A DNA stretch of 64,000 bases from Carex sylvatica (taxonomy: Eukaryota; Streptophyta; Magnoliopsida; Poales; Cyperaceae): positions 50,136 through 114,135 of the forward strand of contig CAXKVR010000209.1 of NCBI GenBank assembly GCA_964058845.1. The letters run 5' to 3'. Shown piece after piece: positions 34,635 to 45,599 of this stretch. Position numbers and translations under genes: made by a program. The notes below the pieces were generated by a model, which ran no database searches, was not told the DNA's origin, and saw nothing but the letters and a program-made list of their open reading frames with translations. Numbering within the stretch: position 1 is the stretch's first letter; every line of letters begins with the position of its first letter.

Positions 34635-37600
34635 TTAGGATTGCGCTGAGAAACAGGAGATTTTGCAAGCTGAAATCAACTGAGTTAGGCCTCCTCTTTT
34701 GCTGGATTGATCCCACCATTCTCCAATTCTTACGTCCGGGATTTTAGAGATTAGGTGACAATACTTTCCGTGCTTCTGAAAATCCCTCTCCAAGAGGGGA
34801 CACCCACTGATCACTAAATTATCAAGGCTCCTTAATCGCTGTAATAGGTCTTCTGGCAGGATCATTATTTTGGGGCAATCCAGAATTATAAGAGACTTGA
34901 GCGCTTCAAGCCCTTGCATCCCTTCCGGCAGAGATGAAAGGTTCATGCAATTCCTAATTTGGAGCAATTTAAGAGCAGTGAGGCGTCCAGTGCTCGATGG
35001 AAGGGAGTTCAAACTTCCACATGGCCCAATAAATAGCTTTTGGAGAGCCACCAAGCTGCCTAACTGTTCCGGTAAGCTTTCCAAACTTTTGCTATCAATG
35101 TCGAGCACTTGAAGGGCAGTGAGGCCTCCAATACTTGATGGAAAGGAATTCAAACTTCCACAATCATTAATTTCCAACTTTTTGAGAGCCACCAAGTTAC
35201 CAAACCATTCCGGTAATCTTTCCAGTTTTTTGGATTTCCCAATTTTCAACTTCTCAAGAGATATAGGGAGTTCAGGAACTTCAACCATATTTGGACAATC
35301 ATAGATTTCTAGAGATTCAAGTTTGGGTAGTAGCATTTGCTGACATGACATCTTTGGTGGTGGCTTTGATCTTGATTGGAGAAAGTTTTTGCAATTCTGA
35401 ACTTTCATAATTCGTAAGCAATTTAAATTACTTAGCTCTTCCTCTGGCCAAGAGGCTAGACTGTCACAGTCATTGATGTAAAGAGATTCAAGAACTGTGA
35501 AGCACTTCCACAACCACAGGGGTGAGTTGGATGGAATAGATGAGAACCAAAAGTTGCTTGCTCCAATATATAGTTTTCGAAGAGCTGTAGCTTTCACATC
35601 AACACTCAGCTTCCCACATTCTCTTTCATCTTTTGGTGGTATGATGTGGTTGAATCCTTTGATAGTCAACTCCTCGAGATACACCCAAGGTTTAAGGGAT
35701 AGAGATTCCCAAGGTTTAAAAGAGAGAGTTTCTTCTACAATATTTTCCCTTCCACCTCTGCTTTCAAGGGCGAGGCTCCGGACATTTGTTATTCCAGTTG
35801 CAAGGCTTGACAGGGTATTGTTTCCAACAATTGTCATCTCTTCCAGTTTAGGTGTGACAGGTATGGCATTTAGTTTGGGACATTTAATGATCAACAGCTC
35901 ACTCAGCACAGGAAAAATCAGTGATGTCTTTCCTCCAACATCGCCTTCACACCAGCAATCCAAATTTGGCATTTCTCGTAAAAGGAAGGACTTTAAAGCT
36001 GGAAAAGTGATGTGTGCGTCTTCACACCGTTCCGAACAGAGATGCTGCAAATTATCCATAGACTCTATCTTCAAAATTTGGAGAAGAGGTAGCCTATGTA
36101 ATGGTGGTAAGTTGATGCACCTTCTACATTCATCTATATAGAGCTCAACTAGATTTTCCAGCACATTCACCCAGATAGGAAACTTGTCACCTCTGTATTT
36201 TATGATTTTTAAAACCTTTAATTTATTACAAGGTTTAAGAGCATCCAACACCTTAAAATCAACCACCCCTGCCTCTGAACCATTCGATCTGACATCCTTT
36301 AAATAATTCTTCGGCATTCCCCAACTTAGCACCAAATGATCCAAATTTTGTTTAGATTCCATATTTACTTCTCTTGCTTCTCTAGCACTCTCAACTTCTC
36401 CTAGATTGTACACCTCTAGTTGGCCGCCAATATTTAAGGTCTTGAGCTCTCCAATTTTATTCCCATCACGGGTGCCAACTATGTAGTATGTTAGTGTTTG
36501 TAAATATTTTAGTTCTCCGAGGCCTGGTGGTGTGCACTTTAATCTATCACAATTTTCAATGTGGAGATGCCGAAGGCTCATCATATATCTCATTCCTTCA
36601 GGTAGTTCTGAAAGATTATAAAAATTAGAGAGCCTTAGAACTTGCAAAAGATAAAGTGTGGTAATTGCTTCTGGTATTGTTTCCATCCTCTGGTTTGAAA
36701 GATGAAGATATCTCAGGTGCTTCATCTTTGCAGGAGTAATCATAGTGTCTCCAAGGGAACATCGTGCCAAGTCAAACACTCGTAAGAAGTTAGATTTCAC
36801 AAATCCAATTTTCGGCACATAGGAATACCCGTCTGAAATTAGAGTGCGGGCAGCAGGATTACATTGAATGACATCATTAATATCCTCGGGAAATTCTCTC
36901 AGAAAGATATGTCGCTTATTAAATTGTAAATTATTCTTAATTTGTAATGGTTCTAGCAAAGAGAGACATTCATCTCTCATCACTGATTGTGCAAGATCGT
37001 GCATAAGATCGTGCATTTTGCACGTGGTCTGAAAGCGATATCCATTTTTACTATTGTAACGACCAACTTGCTCAACATCTTGGAAGAAGGACCTCCAAAC
37101 CAACTCGTTGAAAGTAACACTACCCCTCATTTCAAGATCGGCCGGCCCGTCGGATGGAATAAATCCATGGGCCATCCAATAGTGCACCAGCTTCTCTTTT
37201 TCCATCACATGATCCTTTGGAAACACCGCACAAAATGCAAAACATTGTTTCATGTATGAAGGCAAGCTATCATAGCTTAGCCTTAATACTGGCAAAACCT
37301 CATCTTTAGCAGGCATTTGTTCCCAGATTATTCTTTCTTTGAGGATATCCCGCCACTCTTGCACCTCGGACTTATAACTCATTAAGCTACCAAGTGTTTT
37401 TATAGCTAGCGGTAGTCCTCCACAATTCTGAACCAACTTCCTACCAATCTCAACAAGCTCTTCCTTTACCCCCTTGCTAAATGCCCTTTTTTGAAACAAG
37501 CTCCACGAGTCCTCCTCACCTAAGCATCCCAATTTACAACTCTCCATGGTACACATTATTTCAGCCACTCTGTCATTCCTTGTGGTAACTATAACAACAC

Positions 37601-38492
37601 TCCCAGAATCACCACATTCTAATAGAGCTTTCAGACGTTCCCACTGACTGACATTGTCATTCCAAACATCATCTAGCACCAGAATGTATTTCTTTCCAGT
37701 TAAAATTTCTCTTAAACGCCTTTGGAGTAGCTCCATGTTGTCAATAGGAAGATTGCATTCCCCGTTAACTAATTCAATGATTGATTTAATAAGACGACCA
37801 ATATTAAATTCTTCAGACACACAAATCCATAATTGTAAATTGAAGTATTCTTTCACTTTAGGATCATTGTAGACCAGCTGGGCAAGGGTGGTTTTGCCGA
37901 GTCCGCCCATGCCAACAATCGGCAAGACTATCAAATTCCCAGTTGGACGCACCTCAGTCAACAATTTCACCAAGTTTTCCTTGTCGTCCCTCCTCCCTAC
38001 AACCTCCGACTCAATTACATATGAATCGGTTCTGACATGATCAACAACTCGCCCTTGCCGACCTGGAACAAATTTGAAGCTCTCCATCTGAGTGACCAGC
38101 TCATCAATCCTTCCTACAACCTCCTTCAACTTTCTACTCATTTTCAACCGAAACAGAACTGGATTTTCAAGGGAGAAAAAGCCACTTACATTCCTGGCCT
38201 TGTGGCCGCATCTCATGGCATCCCGGCGCAGCTTCTCATAACAGAACTCATCAAGAACGTCATCAGCATCATAGGCAGCTGATTTCAGCTTGGCCAGCCA
38301 AGACTTCACGGCCGGATTAGCATCCCCTTTCTCCTCAGCATCGGTAAGTACGGCCTGGACCGCAAGCAGCTTGTCGTGGAGCTTCTCACGCTGGTCAGCA
38401 ATGCCCCACATCTCGCCAATCGTCTGCACCAGTGTCTCTGCTGATTTCTGCACCACAATTTTGATCACAGGTGATAGCAACAGGTCTGTCAT
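34635..38492 (-). CDS. CC-NB-ARC-LRR disease resistance protein (RGA-type NLR), copy 1
   Basis: This 1285-residue intracellular immune receptor is encoded by one uninterrupted frame from a true ATG. NLRs of this class detect pathogen effectors and signal through nucleotide exchange. Order: coiled-coil Rx-type N-domain (about 1-140, with DADDVLDEF at 75-83); NB-ARC with P-loop GMGGLGKTT at 194-202, RNBS-A LWICVSEEF, kinase-2 LVLDDVW at 271-277, GLPLA at 359-363 and MHD at 493-495; then leucine-rich repeats from about 560 to 1250, the last ones very regular (LESLP/LNSLPSS type). All key nucleotide-binding motifs are intact, so it looks functional. Its sister is 48556-52431. The tail after IPDVRIG (GEWWDQSSKRGG...) differs completely from the sister's. 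Antisense frames over the LRR are shadows. Confidence 0.95.
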   Translation of the reverse strand: MTDLLLSPVIKIVVQKSAETLVQTIGEMWGIADQREKLHDKLLAVQAVLTDAEEKGDANPAVKSWLAKLKSAAYDADDVLDEFCYEKLRRDAMRCGHKARNVSGFFSLENPVLFRLKMSRKLKEVVGRIDELVTQMESFKFVPGRQGRVVDHVRTDSYVIESEVVGRRDDKENLVKLLTEVRPTGNLIVLPIVGMGGLGKTTLAQLVYNDPKVKEYFNLQLWICVSEEFNIGRLIKSIIELVNGECNLPIDNMELLQRRLREILTGKKYILVLDDVWNDNVSQWERLKALLECGDSGSVVIVTTRNDRVAEIMCTMESCKLGCLGEEDSWSLFQKRAFSKGVKEELVEIGRKLVQNCGGLPLAIKTLGSLMSYKSEVQEWRDILKERIIWEQMPAKDEVLPVLRLSYDSLPSYMKQCFAFCAVFPKDHVMEKEKLVHYWMAHGFIPSDGPADLEMRGSVTFNELVWRSFFQDVEQVGRYNSKNGYRFQTTCKMHDLMHDLAQSVMRDECLSLLEPLQIKNNLQFNKRHIFLREFPEDINDVIQCNPAARTLISDGYSYVPKIGFVKSNFLRVFDLARCSLGDTMITPAKMKHLRYLHLSNQRMETIPEAITTLYLLQVLRLSNFYNLSELPEGMRYMMSLRHLHIENCDRLKCTPPGLGELKYLQTLTYYIVGTRDGNKIGELKTLNIGGQLEVYNLGEVESAREAREVNMESKQNLDHLVLSWGMPKNYLKDVRSNGSEAGVVDFKVLDALKPCNKLKVLKIIKYRGDKFPIWVNVLENLVELYIDECRRCINLPPLHRLPLLQILKIESMDNLQHLCSERCEDAHITFPALKSFLLREMPNLDCWCEGDVGGKTSLIFPVLSELLIIKCPKLNAIPVTPKLEEMTIVGNNTLSSLATGITNVRSLALESRGGRENIVEETLSFKPWESLSLKPWVYLEELTIKGFNHIIPPKDERECGKLSVDVKATALRKLYIGASNFWFSSIPSNSPLWLWKCFTVLESLYINDCDSLASWPEEELSNLNCLRIMKVQNCKNFLQSRSKPPPKMSCQQMLLPKLESLEIYDCPNMVEVPELPISLEKLKIGKSKKLERLPEWFGNLVALKKLEINDCGSLNSFPSSIGGLTALQVLDIDSKSLESLPEQLGSLVALQKLFIGPCGSLNSLPSSTGRLTALKLLQIRNCMNLSSLPEGMQGLEALKSLIILDCPKIMILPEDLLQRLRSLDNLVISGCPLLERDFQKHGKYCHLISKIPDVRIGEWWDQSSKRGGLTQLISACKISCFSAQS

Positions 38493-40442
38493 GGCTGAAT
38501 TGGAAGTGTACTTGGTGGCAAGAGTTAATTAATTTTAAGGATGTTTTCTTATTCTCAGAGCAGAATGGTTTAGGCGAGACGAAAGATGGGAATTAATTGA
38601 TTGGGTTTATGAAAGGGACATGGAGTGGAGAGATGCAAAGTTTGAGATTTTTTTCTTGACTTTTTCATCTTTTGATTGTTACGTGAATTGTAGGTCAAAT
38701 TATTTTTAAAAACTTGACGTGATATGTCCAACAGCAATTTTGATCATCCGTAACATTTGTTGACACATATTTGCATGTAGCGAAATTGTGGCAAATTATC
38801 CACTTAGAATATTTTTTTTTTTGAGATATAATTAAATTGATAAGACATCCACTTAGAATTTTATTTTATTACGTAAGAATTTTACAATTTGATAAAAAAA
38901 TCGTTGTTATATATACATAGATGCAGATTTGACAATTTAATTAGGGTCAGTTGCACATTTTTGGTAGAGTTTGTCCTTCGTGTTTGATAATCATGTCAGA
39001 ATATGACAATAAAATCTAATAATTTGCCCGGTTAAGATTTAATTAGAGTTAAACGCACATTTTGTCAGTTTCATTCTTCTCAATTTTGCAGAATATGGTA
39101 GCTATATTTCCATAAATGAATATTTTGACAATGTTAACGATATATTCAAGAGATATAAAACTCCTTGTGAAGCAGGGGTTGTGATTCTAGTTATTATAAT
39201 GATTAAAGATCAATATTTTATAATTCTTTTTTGAAAATTTAAATCTAATATATTATGGTGAAATAAAAAATATTTTGATGAATGACAAGTTAATGTTTAT
39301 ATAATTTTGTATTCAATAAAACCATACCCATTCAATGAGATCGATAACAACTTTGAGAGAAGTTGCCATAGAAAATAAAAAAGGGTGAATTGGATTCTTT
39401 TCTTGATAACAGACTAACAGAGTGAATTGGCTAGATCAAGTAGCTCCCCATGAAAAAAAATAATTCCTCACATTTTTCTTCTTCTTAAATCAGAGTAAAA
39501 ACTAAAAGGCTTTTAGCGGGAAGATGATTGAGAGTTTGGTGAAGGGAAATTAATGGTCAATAACTGCTTGTAATTTGGCAGATTGGATAGGGTTACTTGA
39601 GGTGGAATCCATATCCCATGAATTTAAATCCGAACCATTCGATCATAATCCATATCAATCTGGTTCGAGATGAGGCGCACAAGACTGCTTTAATATTTGT
39701 GTCAAAGTAGATTGGATGGTCCTGATCTAAATTCAAATGTTCTGTTACCTTGGGTGATATGAATTCACTTTGATTGTTTGCTGCCCTGCAATTTTACATG
39801 GTCAGTGGTCATGCATTAGTTATTGTGGGGCATTTATTTGTAGGTCCATACAATAATGAAAGAGTAACATGCTGGTGCTGAGCTATTGTCAGACGACATT
39901 CAGTGCCAAAACATACTCTGTTCATCTCTTGTATGTTTTTCCATTGTCAAAATTTGCAACGACAGTGGAACATGTTAGAATAGTCCTCATCCAACTACTA
40001 TGATTGAACATAAACAAAATAAAAGAAAACAACAAATACAAAAGCCAAAATAATTCGGATTGTTGTTTGTCGTAGTTCGTTTGAATTGTTGTGGCATTGC
40101 CAATAGGGTAGATTTAGGAATAGGCTAAGTGATACACATGATTTTTGAAATATCATGCATGCATATTAGAGATTAATTAATGTTTAATTGGCCCTTTTCA
40201 TAAAATTAATGTCTTTGGAGAATAGTCATTCTACATTCTACAGTTAAGTGACCAATCAAGCTACCAATAATTGGAGACTGCTGGCATGATGTACAAGGCT
40301 GGAATTAAACCATATCTTGGTAACAAAAATTGCCACTTGCCAATTTTGAGATAAGTTGCCATAAAAAAATTGAATTATTTCTTCATAACACGGTGATTTT
40401 TTAGTGCGCTTCTTCTTTTCTGAAAAAAGGTCATTCCTCACT
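38493..40442. other. Upstream flank of NLR copy 1 and spacer
   Basis: 38493-39440 is the upstream half of duplication unit 1 and aligns with 52432-53540 (for example AACTCCTTGTGAAGCA near 39165). A weak MITE-like pair (GGGTTACTTGAGGTGGAATC at about 39590 and GTTACCTTGGGTGATATGAA at about 39744) follows. No gene is seen. Confidence 0.6.
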
Positions 40443-40614
40443 GCTTAATAAATAGTAAACAAATTCCAAAAAATGTAAAATTTGGTCTCCAAGTACATAT
40501 TAATATGGAGAACAAGATGAACGGTTTGGATCGGTCATTTGGACTTTGAATATGGTGATTTATAGTCCAATGCATAGAGGTGCCTATGCATTGCAATGTA
40601 TGGTAGACTTACTC
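40443..40614. mobile_element. Half copy of a hairpin MITE
   Basis: It is the right arm only, near-identical to 40863-41035 and inverted relative to 40620-40790, ending GGTAGACTTACTC. It abuts the full copy through ATATA. Confidence 0.8.
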
Positions 40615-40619
40615 ATATA

Positions 40620-41035
40620 GAGTAAGTCTACCATACATTGCAATGCATAGGCACCTCTATGCATTGGACTATAATCACCATATTCAAAGTCCAAATGACC
40701 GATCCAAACCGTTCATCTTGTTCTCCATATTAATATGTGCTTGGAAACCAAATTTTACATTTTTAGGAATTTTTTTACTATTTATTAAGTCACTTTGAAA
40801 ATTACTGATCCAATGGTGCCTTTTGATTTTACTGTAACCGTTGGATCAGCGATTTTCAATGTGGCTTAATAAATAGTAAACAAATTCCAAAAAATGTAAA
40901 ATTTGGTCTCCAAGTACATATTAATATGGAGAACAAGATGAACGGTTTGGATCGGTCATTTGGACTTTGAATATGGTGATTTATAGTCCAATGCATAGAG
41001 GTGCCTATGCATTGCAATGTATGGTAGACTTACTC
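40620..41035. mobile_element. Hairpin MITE with about 170-bp near-perfect arms
   Basis: It starts GAGTAAGTCTACC and ends GGTAGACTTACTC. The arms (40620-40790 and 40863-41035) are nearly perfect inverted copies. The 80-base loop is itself partly palindromic (TGATCCAA...TTGGATCA). The design and internal words (GTTCATCTTGTTCTCCATAT) recall the MULE-type MITEs here, but the termini differ. Confidence 0.85.
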
Positions 41036-41062
41036 TATATATATATATATATATATATATAT
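41036..41062. repeat. (TA)n microsatellite
   Basis: An alternating TA run directly follows the hairpin MITE; the element probably inserted into a TA-rich target. Confidence 0.9.
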
Positions 41063-41848
41063 TTTTATATCAGAGTATATACTCAAAGCTTTAACAACGG
41101 GAAGATTGAGAGTTTGGTGAAGAGAAATTAATCGTGTTGTAAAAAAAATTAGTCTTTGACGGTGATCAAAATGTTACAAATTTTCTCAACTATTTAGCTG
41201 ATTATAACTGATTATTTCTGATTAATCTCGATTAATCGTTTGGTAGTACCCTGTTTGTTTGATAAATACATACCGTTATTTACAACACATGTTAGTATAG
41301 TCCTCCTATCCAACAAGAATGGTTTAGCATAAACAAAATAAAAGTAGACAACAAATACAAAAGCCAAAATAAACCAAGGCAACACCTTTCTAAAAATGCT
41401 CTACTACCAAAATTATTATTTGTTCGTAGTTCATTTGAATTGTTGTGACATTACCAATAGTGTACATATAGGAGTGGCCTATATATTGAGATATCATTCG
41501 TTCATATTAAGGTTTAATTGAAGTTTAATTAATTGGCGATTTTCATAAAATTAATGTATTTCGCGAAATAGTCATTCTATATATAGTTGAGAAATTGATA
41601 TTTCTAACGGACCAATCAAGCTACTAATATATAATTGGTTTAACAAATTTTCGATCGATTAAAAAAAGGGACTTTGACACAGTATAAATTTCTTTTAGGA
41701 AATCTTCCTAGTAATATAAATTTCTAGTAAATATGTCAGGATCAAACATCAATACTCCATTCCAATTTTTGCTCTTTTGAATATTCTTCTCCGCTTTTTT
41801 TCTTCTATTTTTCTTTTGTCATGTGTAGGTGCTTAGTCACTAAGTAAA

Positions 41849-43700
41849 GAGGAGGATTCAAATATCTTCATTTTAAAAAAAAAACCGATTTTTATTAAAA
41901 TAAAAACTAAAATATTACACAGTATTGCCGGTACCACTAAGTTAGTACTAGCTACACACGTACTTCAAAATACTTACAAAATAAAACTACCATCCAACAA
42001 CTACATAAAGACCAACAACATCATAAATCAAAACATACAGCTAACAATCCAGAAAAGCACAAAAAAATAAATATTAACAATAGCTATAAAAGTAAGAATT
42101 TACATTTAAGGCTCTACATGTTCCATATTCACCCAACGCACCATCTGCAACTCATCTTCACCATCCAAAGCTGTCCCTCCTCCATTTACAAGGATTGTAA
42201 CTTGGATATCCCTCATATAGATGGCCAGTGTTGTACCTAATAGATCATTCACATCACAAGGCATAAAAAGCTTCAGTTGCTATGTTAAATATGTTTTATG
42301 TTGAGAAGTCCAAAAGAAAGCAATTGAAATAATCTTTGCACCTCAAGCTTGAATATTTAAATTATTACCATTACGAAAAACAATCCTGTTGCGATCCAAC
42401 CAAAGAGACCAAAGAACTGCCCTGCATATCATTTCTATAAGATTGACATCCTTCAATGGTATACAGTAATCAAGTTCCCATAACTTCCCTACTCTTGTAC
42501 TATCAAATACAAAATAATTAAAGTTAGTTATCCAAGACCATATTGAATGTGACATCTGACATGTAAAAAAAAAGATGATCCACAGACTCCAACTCAAAAC
42601 AATAGACACATCGTTGATCACCTTGCCAACCACGAGTACCTAAATTAACCTTGGTCAAAACTGTTCTCCTTGAGAAGCCACAAAAAGATTTTTATTTTTA
42701 AAGTAATAGAAGCTTTCCAAATACCATCAAAATTGTAAAATAATACCCCACCAAATTCTAACCACCTGTATAACAAATTAATAGTAAACTGACCATGCGA
42801 AGTCCATCGCCACATAATCTGATCCAAACTATCACCTAAATGGAAATTACTAAATTGATCGACTAAAGAAACCTATTCCCTAAGAGATGGACCATTCAAT
42901 TGTCTAGAAAAAATAATATTGACTCCATTGTTATGGAACACCTGAGAAACCAAAATATCATGATCATACACAATCTAAAATAAATGAGGTTAAATATCCA
43001 CTAAAGGAATGTCACCTAATCATCGATCCAACCAAAATCACACTAAAGTACCTAAACCTACATTCCAATCACAACTAACTTTCACAATTGGCCATAAGAC
43101 AGAATTAATCCCAACCTCACCTGTTAATGAATGTTTATCAATTAAAATCCTTTTTCAAGTACTCTGTTCTCGAGAATCATAAAATCTCCACAACTATTTA
43201 GTAATTAAAGCCAAATTCATTTTATGTAAATCTAAAACACCAAGACCACCATGTCTACATTATACTCTATCCATGCTATAAGAGAATGTTTTTTTCTAAA
43301 AGTGTTCCTTCAAAATCACAAATGTCTTCATTTTTTTTATCTCCATCATGCCTCTAATAACTCAAAATTTAAAACACAAACATCAAAACAAAATCATTAA
43401 ATGTGATATGTTATTTTCTCTATATACTAAAATAAATATATATCACAATTCGATTTTGTTTATATGTGAATCAATAAGTTAAAAAATTAATGTCTACAAA
43501 TTATTCATATTAATATTTTTTACAAGTTCTTGATGACAATCAAAACAAAGTTGAAATGTCATAATTTTTTACATTGACATAGATAAAATGATGTAGATTA
43601 TATTCAACAGTTTTATTTTAATTTTTAAGTTTTAAATTTTAAGTTATTTAAGTTTCTAATAAAAATAGAGAAATGATGGAGACGCTCTCTCCTCCTGAGT
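41849..43700. mobile_element. TTCAAATG-ended MITE split by a LINE insertion
   Basis: The outer parts (41849-41874 and 43319-43700) match the MITEs at 4400-4810 and 4893-5262, including CAAATGTCTTCATTTT, GATGACAATCAAAACAAAGT and GAAATGATGGAG. The middle is the LINE at 41875-43318. Confidence 0.6.
41875..43318 (-). pseudogene. 5'-truncated LINE remnant (reverse transcriptase C-terminal region)
   Basis: Minus-strand frames at 42827-42645 and 42633-42343 encode the end of a plant LINE ORF2: a reverse-transcriptase zinc-binding region with WRWTSHGQFTI..YRWL and FLWLLKENSF, then ICRAVLWSLWLDRNRIVFRN. Stops and frame breaks make it dead. CAAATATCTTCATTTT (41859-41874) and CAAATGTCTTCATTTT (43319-43334) flank it as a 15-of-16 target duplication. 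Confidence 0.75.
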
Positions 43701-45128
43701 GAATATGACCTGATAATTTAGGAAATCACATTTATAAGCCAAAATATTTATAACTGGGTTTGTAATGATTAATGAAAACACTACAGGAAGCATCATGGTT
43801 TGACCACATTGATGGGATCAGATCATGGTCACACAAGATCTGAGTAATGTCAGAGAGGAGCCCAACTCTGTCCCTACCACATATATAGCTTTACTGAATC
43901 CCCTGTTTTTGTTGGAGAACACAACAAAATTCAGAATCAATTACACAAACTACATCGTGGCAAAGTTTCAAAAAGCAAATCCACTGCTCACGCGTGAAGT
44001 TGTGAAATTTGCTGGTCAAAACTTGAAGACCCAAATTTTTATGGACTCAACCAATTTGTACTAAATATACACCACAAAAGAAAAAAAATTATGTACAGCG
44101 TTCAAAACATAAAAAAATACTTGAAAAAAATATCTCAGACCGAAAATGAAAGTAAACAAAAAAATAAAAGCGAAACTTGCAAAAATGTAACTTCAATTTA
44201 TTACTTACTTTTTAGACATTTTTTTTCATATTTTTATACATTATTAATTAATTTTTAATTATTTTGTAACAAGATTTCACAAAAGGAATTCAAAAACCAA
44301 AACGGCACGGCTCGCCGAAACAAGTCTTACCAAGCCATGTCGTGACGATAAACGTACTATGTTCGTCCTCAGTACTATATAGCACAACATGTTTCATATA
44401 TCTACACTCGGTTCATCAGTATAACTATTTTCTGATTTAACACAAAATTTGGGTGTTTTGCACCTTTTTTATTCAAGGATACAAAAATATGATCACATCA
44501 TGTTGGCCAGGTCGATTTGTTGGTGATGATAGGTTTTGTATTTTTTTTTTCCCCCTTCAAAGTCCTCTATATTTTGAATTAATATCATAGTTATCTAAGA
44601 TACGTACCCGTCCCGTCTAAGAAAATATAGCAGCTTCATGAAACTTGAAGACCTTTTGAAGCTCATATTTTGAGTGGAGGCTTCCCCCATCCATTATCCT
44701 GATTTATGTATATACAGAGTTATAATATAAAAAGCAAGATGACATCTATAATTAATATGATATGTACCCTTTCTATGTTGGATTTAATGAAACCATGCAC
44801 AATTCCATGTTCATGACATCTCATTCCAGGCCTCAATCAAGCCCAACTCAACCACCAAAGTGATGATAGAGATATAAAAGTGATCCAATAACTTTCAAAA
44901 TCATTGTTTTTCTCACGCTATTGAAAAATGAAAAATAAGCAAAAGCTTTCATCCTGTTGGCGGTGCGGGGCAAAAGTGGTACGACCGTTTTTTGGCACAT
45001 TACTGGTCACGAATTTTCATTTAAAAAACAGACAAATGCAAAATATTAATAATAATAATAATAATATTAAGAAGAAGAAGAAGAAGAAAATGATCGGTAT
45101 ACAAAACAATGGTAACGAATTTTGGATG
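43701..45128. other. Spacer running into NLR duplication unit 2
   Basis: No gene is seen. From about 44890 the sequence parallels 32230 onward (TTTCAAAATCATTGTTTTTC, GCTTTCATCCTGTTGGCGGT). A short AAT/GAA microsatellite lies at 45047-45089. Confidence 0.6.
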
Positions 45129-45136
45129 TTCATGTC

Positions 45137-45591
45137 TAGGGGTGTTTAAATAGTTCGGTTTAATCAGTTTTGGACTGAACCAAATTAGTTTGGTTTAAAC
45201 GGTTCGGTTATTTCGGTTTATTGGATCGGTTCGGTTGAATTTTTAAAACCGAATTATAACTTTGATTCGGTTCGGTTTGAAAATTTTCAAAACCGAAATA
45301 ACCGAACCAACCGAACTTTCATATAATATGAATTTGATCCGAAACACTCTGGTTTATTTCTTAATCAATTGCATTAAATACTTGATTTATTTCTAAATAT
45401 CTTAGTTTATTTCTTAATACTCTGGTTTATTTCTTAATATTCTTCGGTTTATTATAAATTAATTGTTTAAATAAAAATAATAATATATTTCAGTTTGAAC
45501 TGAACAAACCGAAATAAAACTTTAGTTCTGTTCGGTTTAGTTTGTCAAGTTTGATTCGGTTTCAACCAAACCGAACCAATGAACAACCCTA
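45137..45591. mobile_element. hAT-like non-autonomous element, CGGTTCGG motif type
   Basis: It begins TAGGGGTGTTTAAATAGTTC and its inverted right end is TAGGGTTGTTCATTGGTTCG. The flanks TTCATGTC (45129-45136) and TTCATGCC (45592-45599) match at 7 of 8. Subterminal arrays of GGTTCGGTT / AACCGAACC. The paralogous unit has the uninterrupted site TTCATGCC at 32441-32448. Confidence 0.8.
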
Positions 45592-45599
45592 TTCATGCC

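Noticed and set aside
35497..36141. 214-codon plus-strand frame antisense to NLR copy 1
   Set aside because: It mirrors the LRR coding frame and recurs at the same place in copy 2 (49409-50272); a shadow of the codon pattern.
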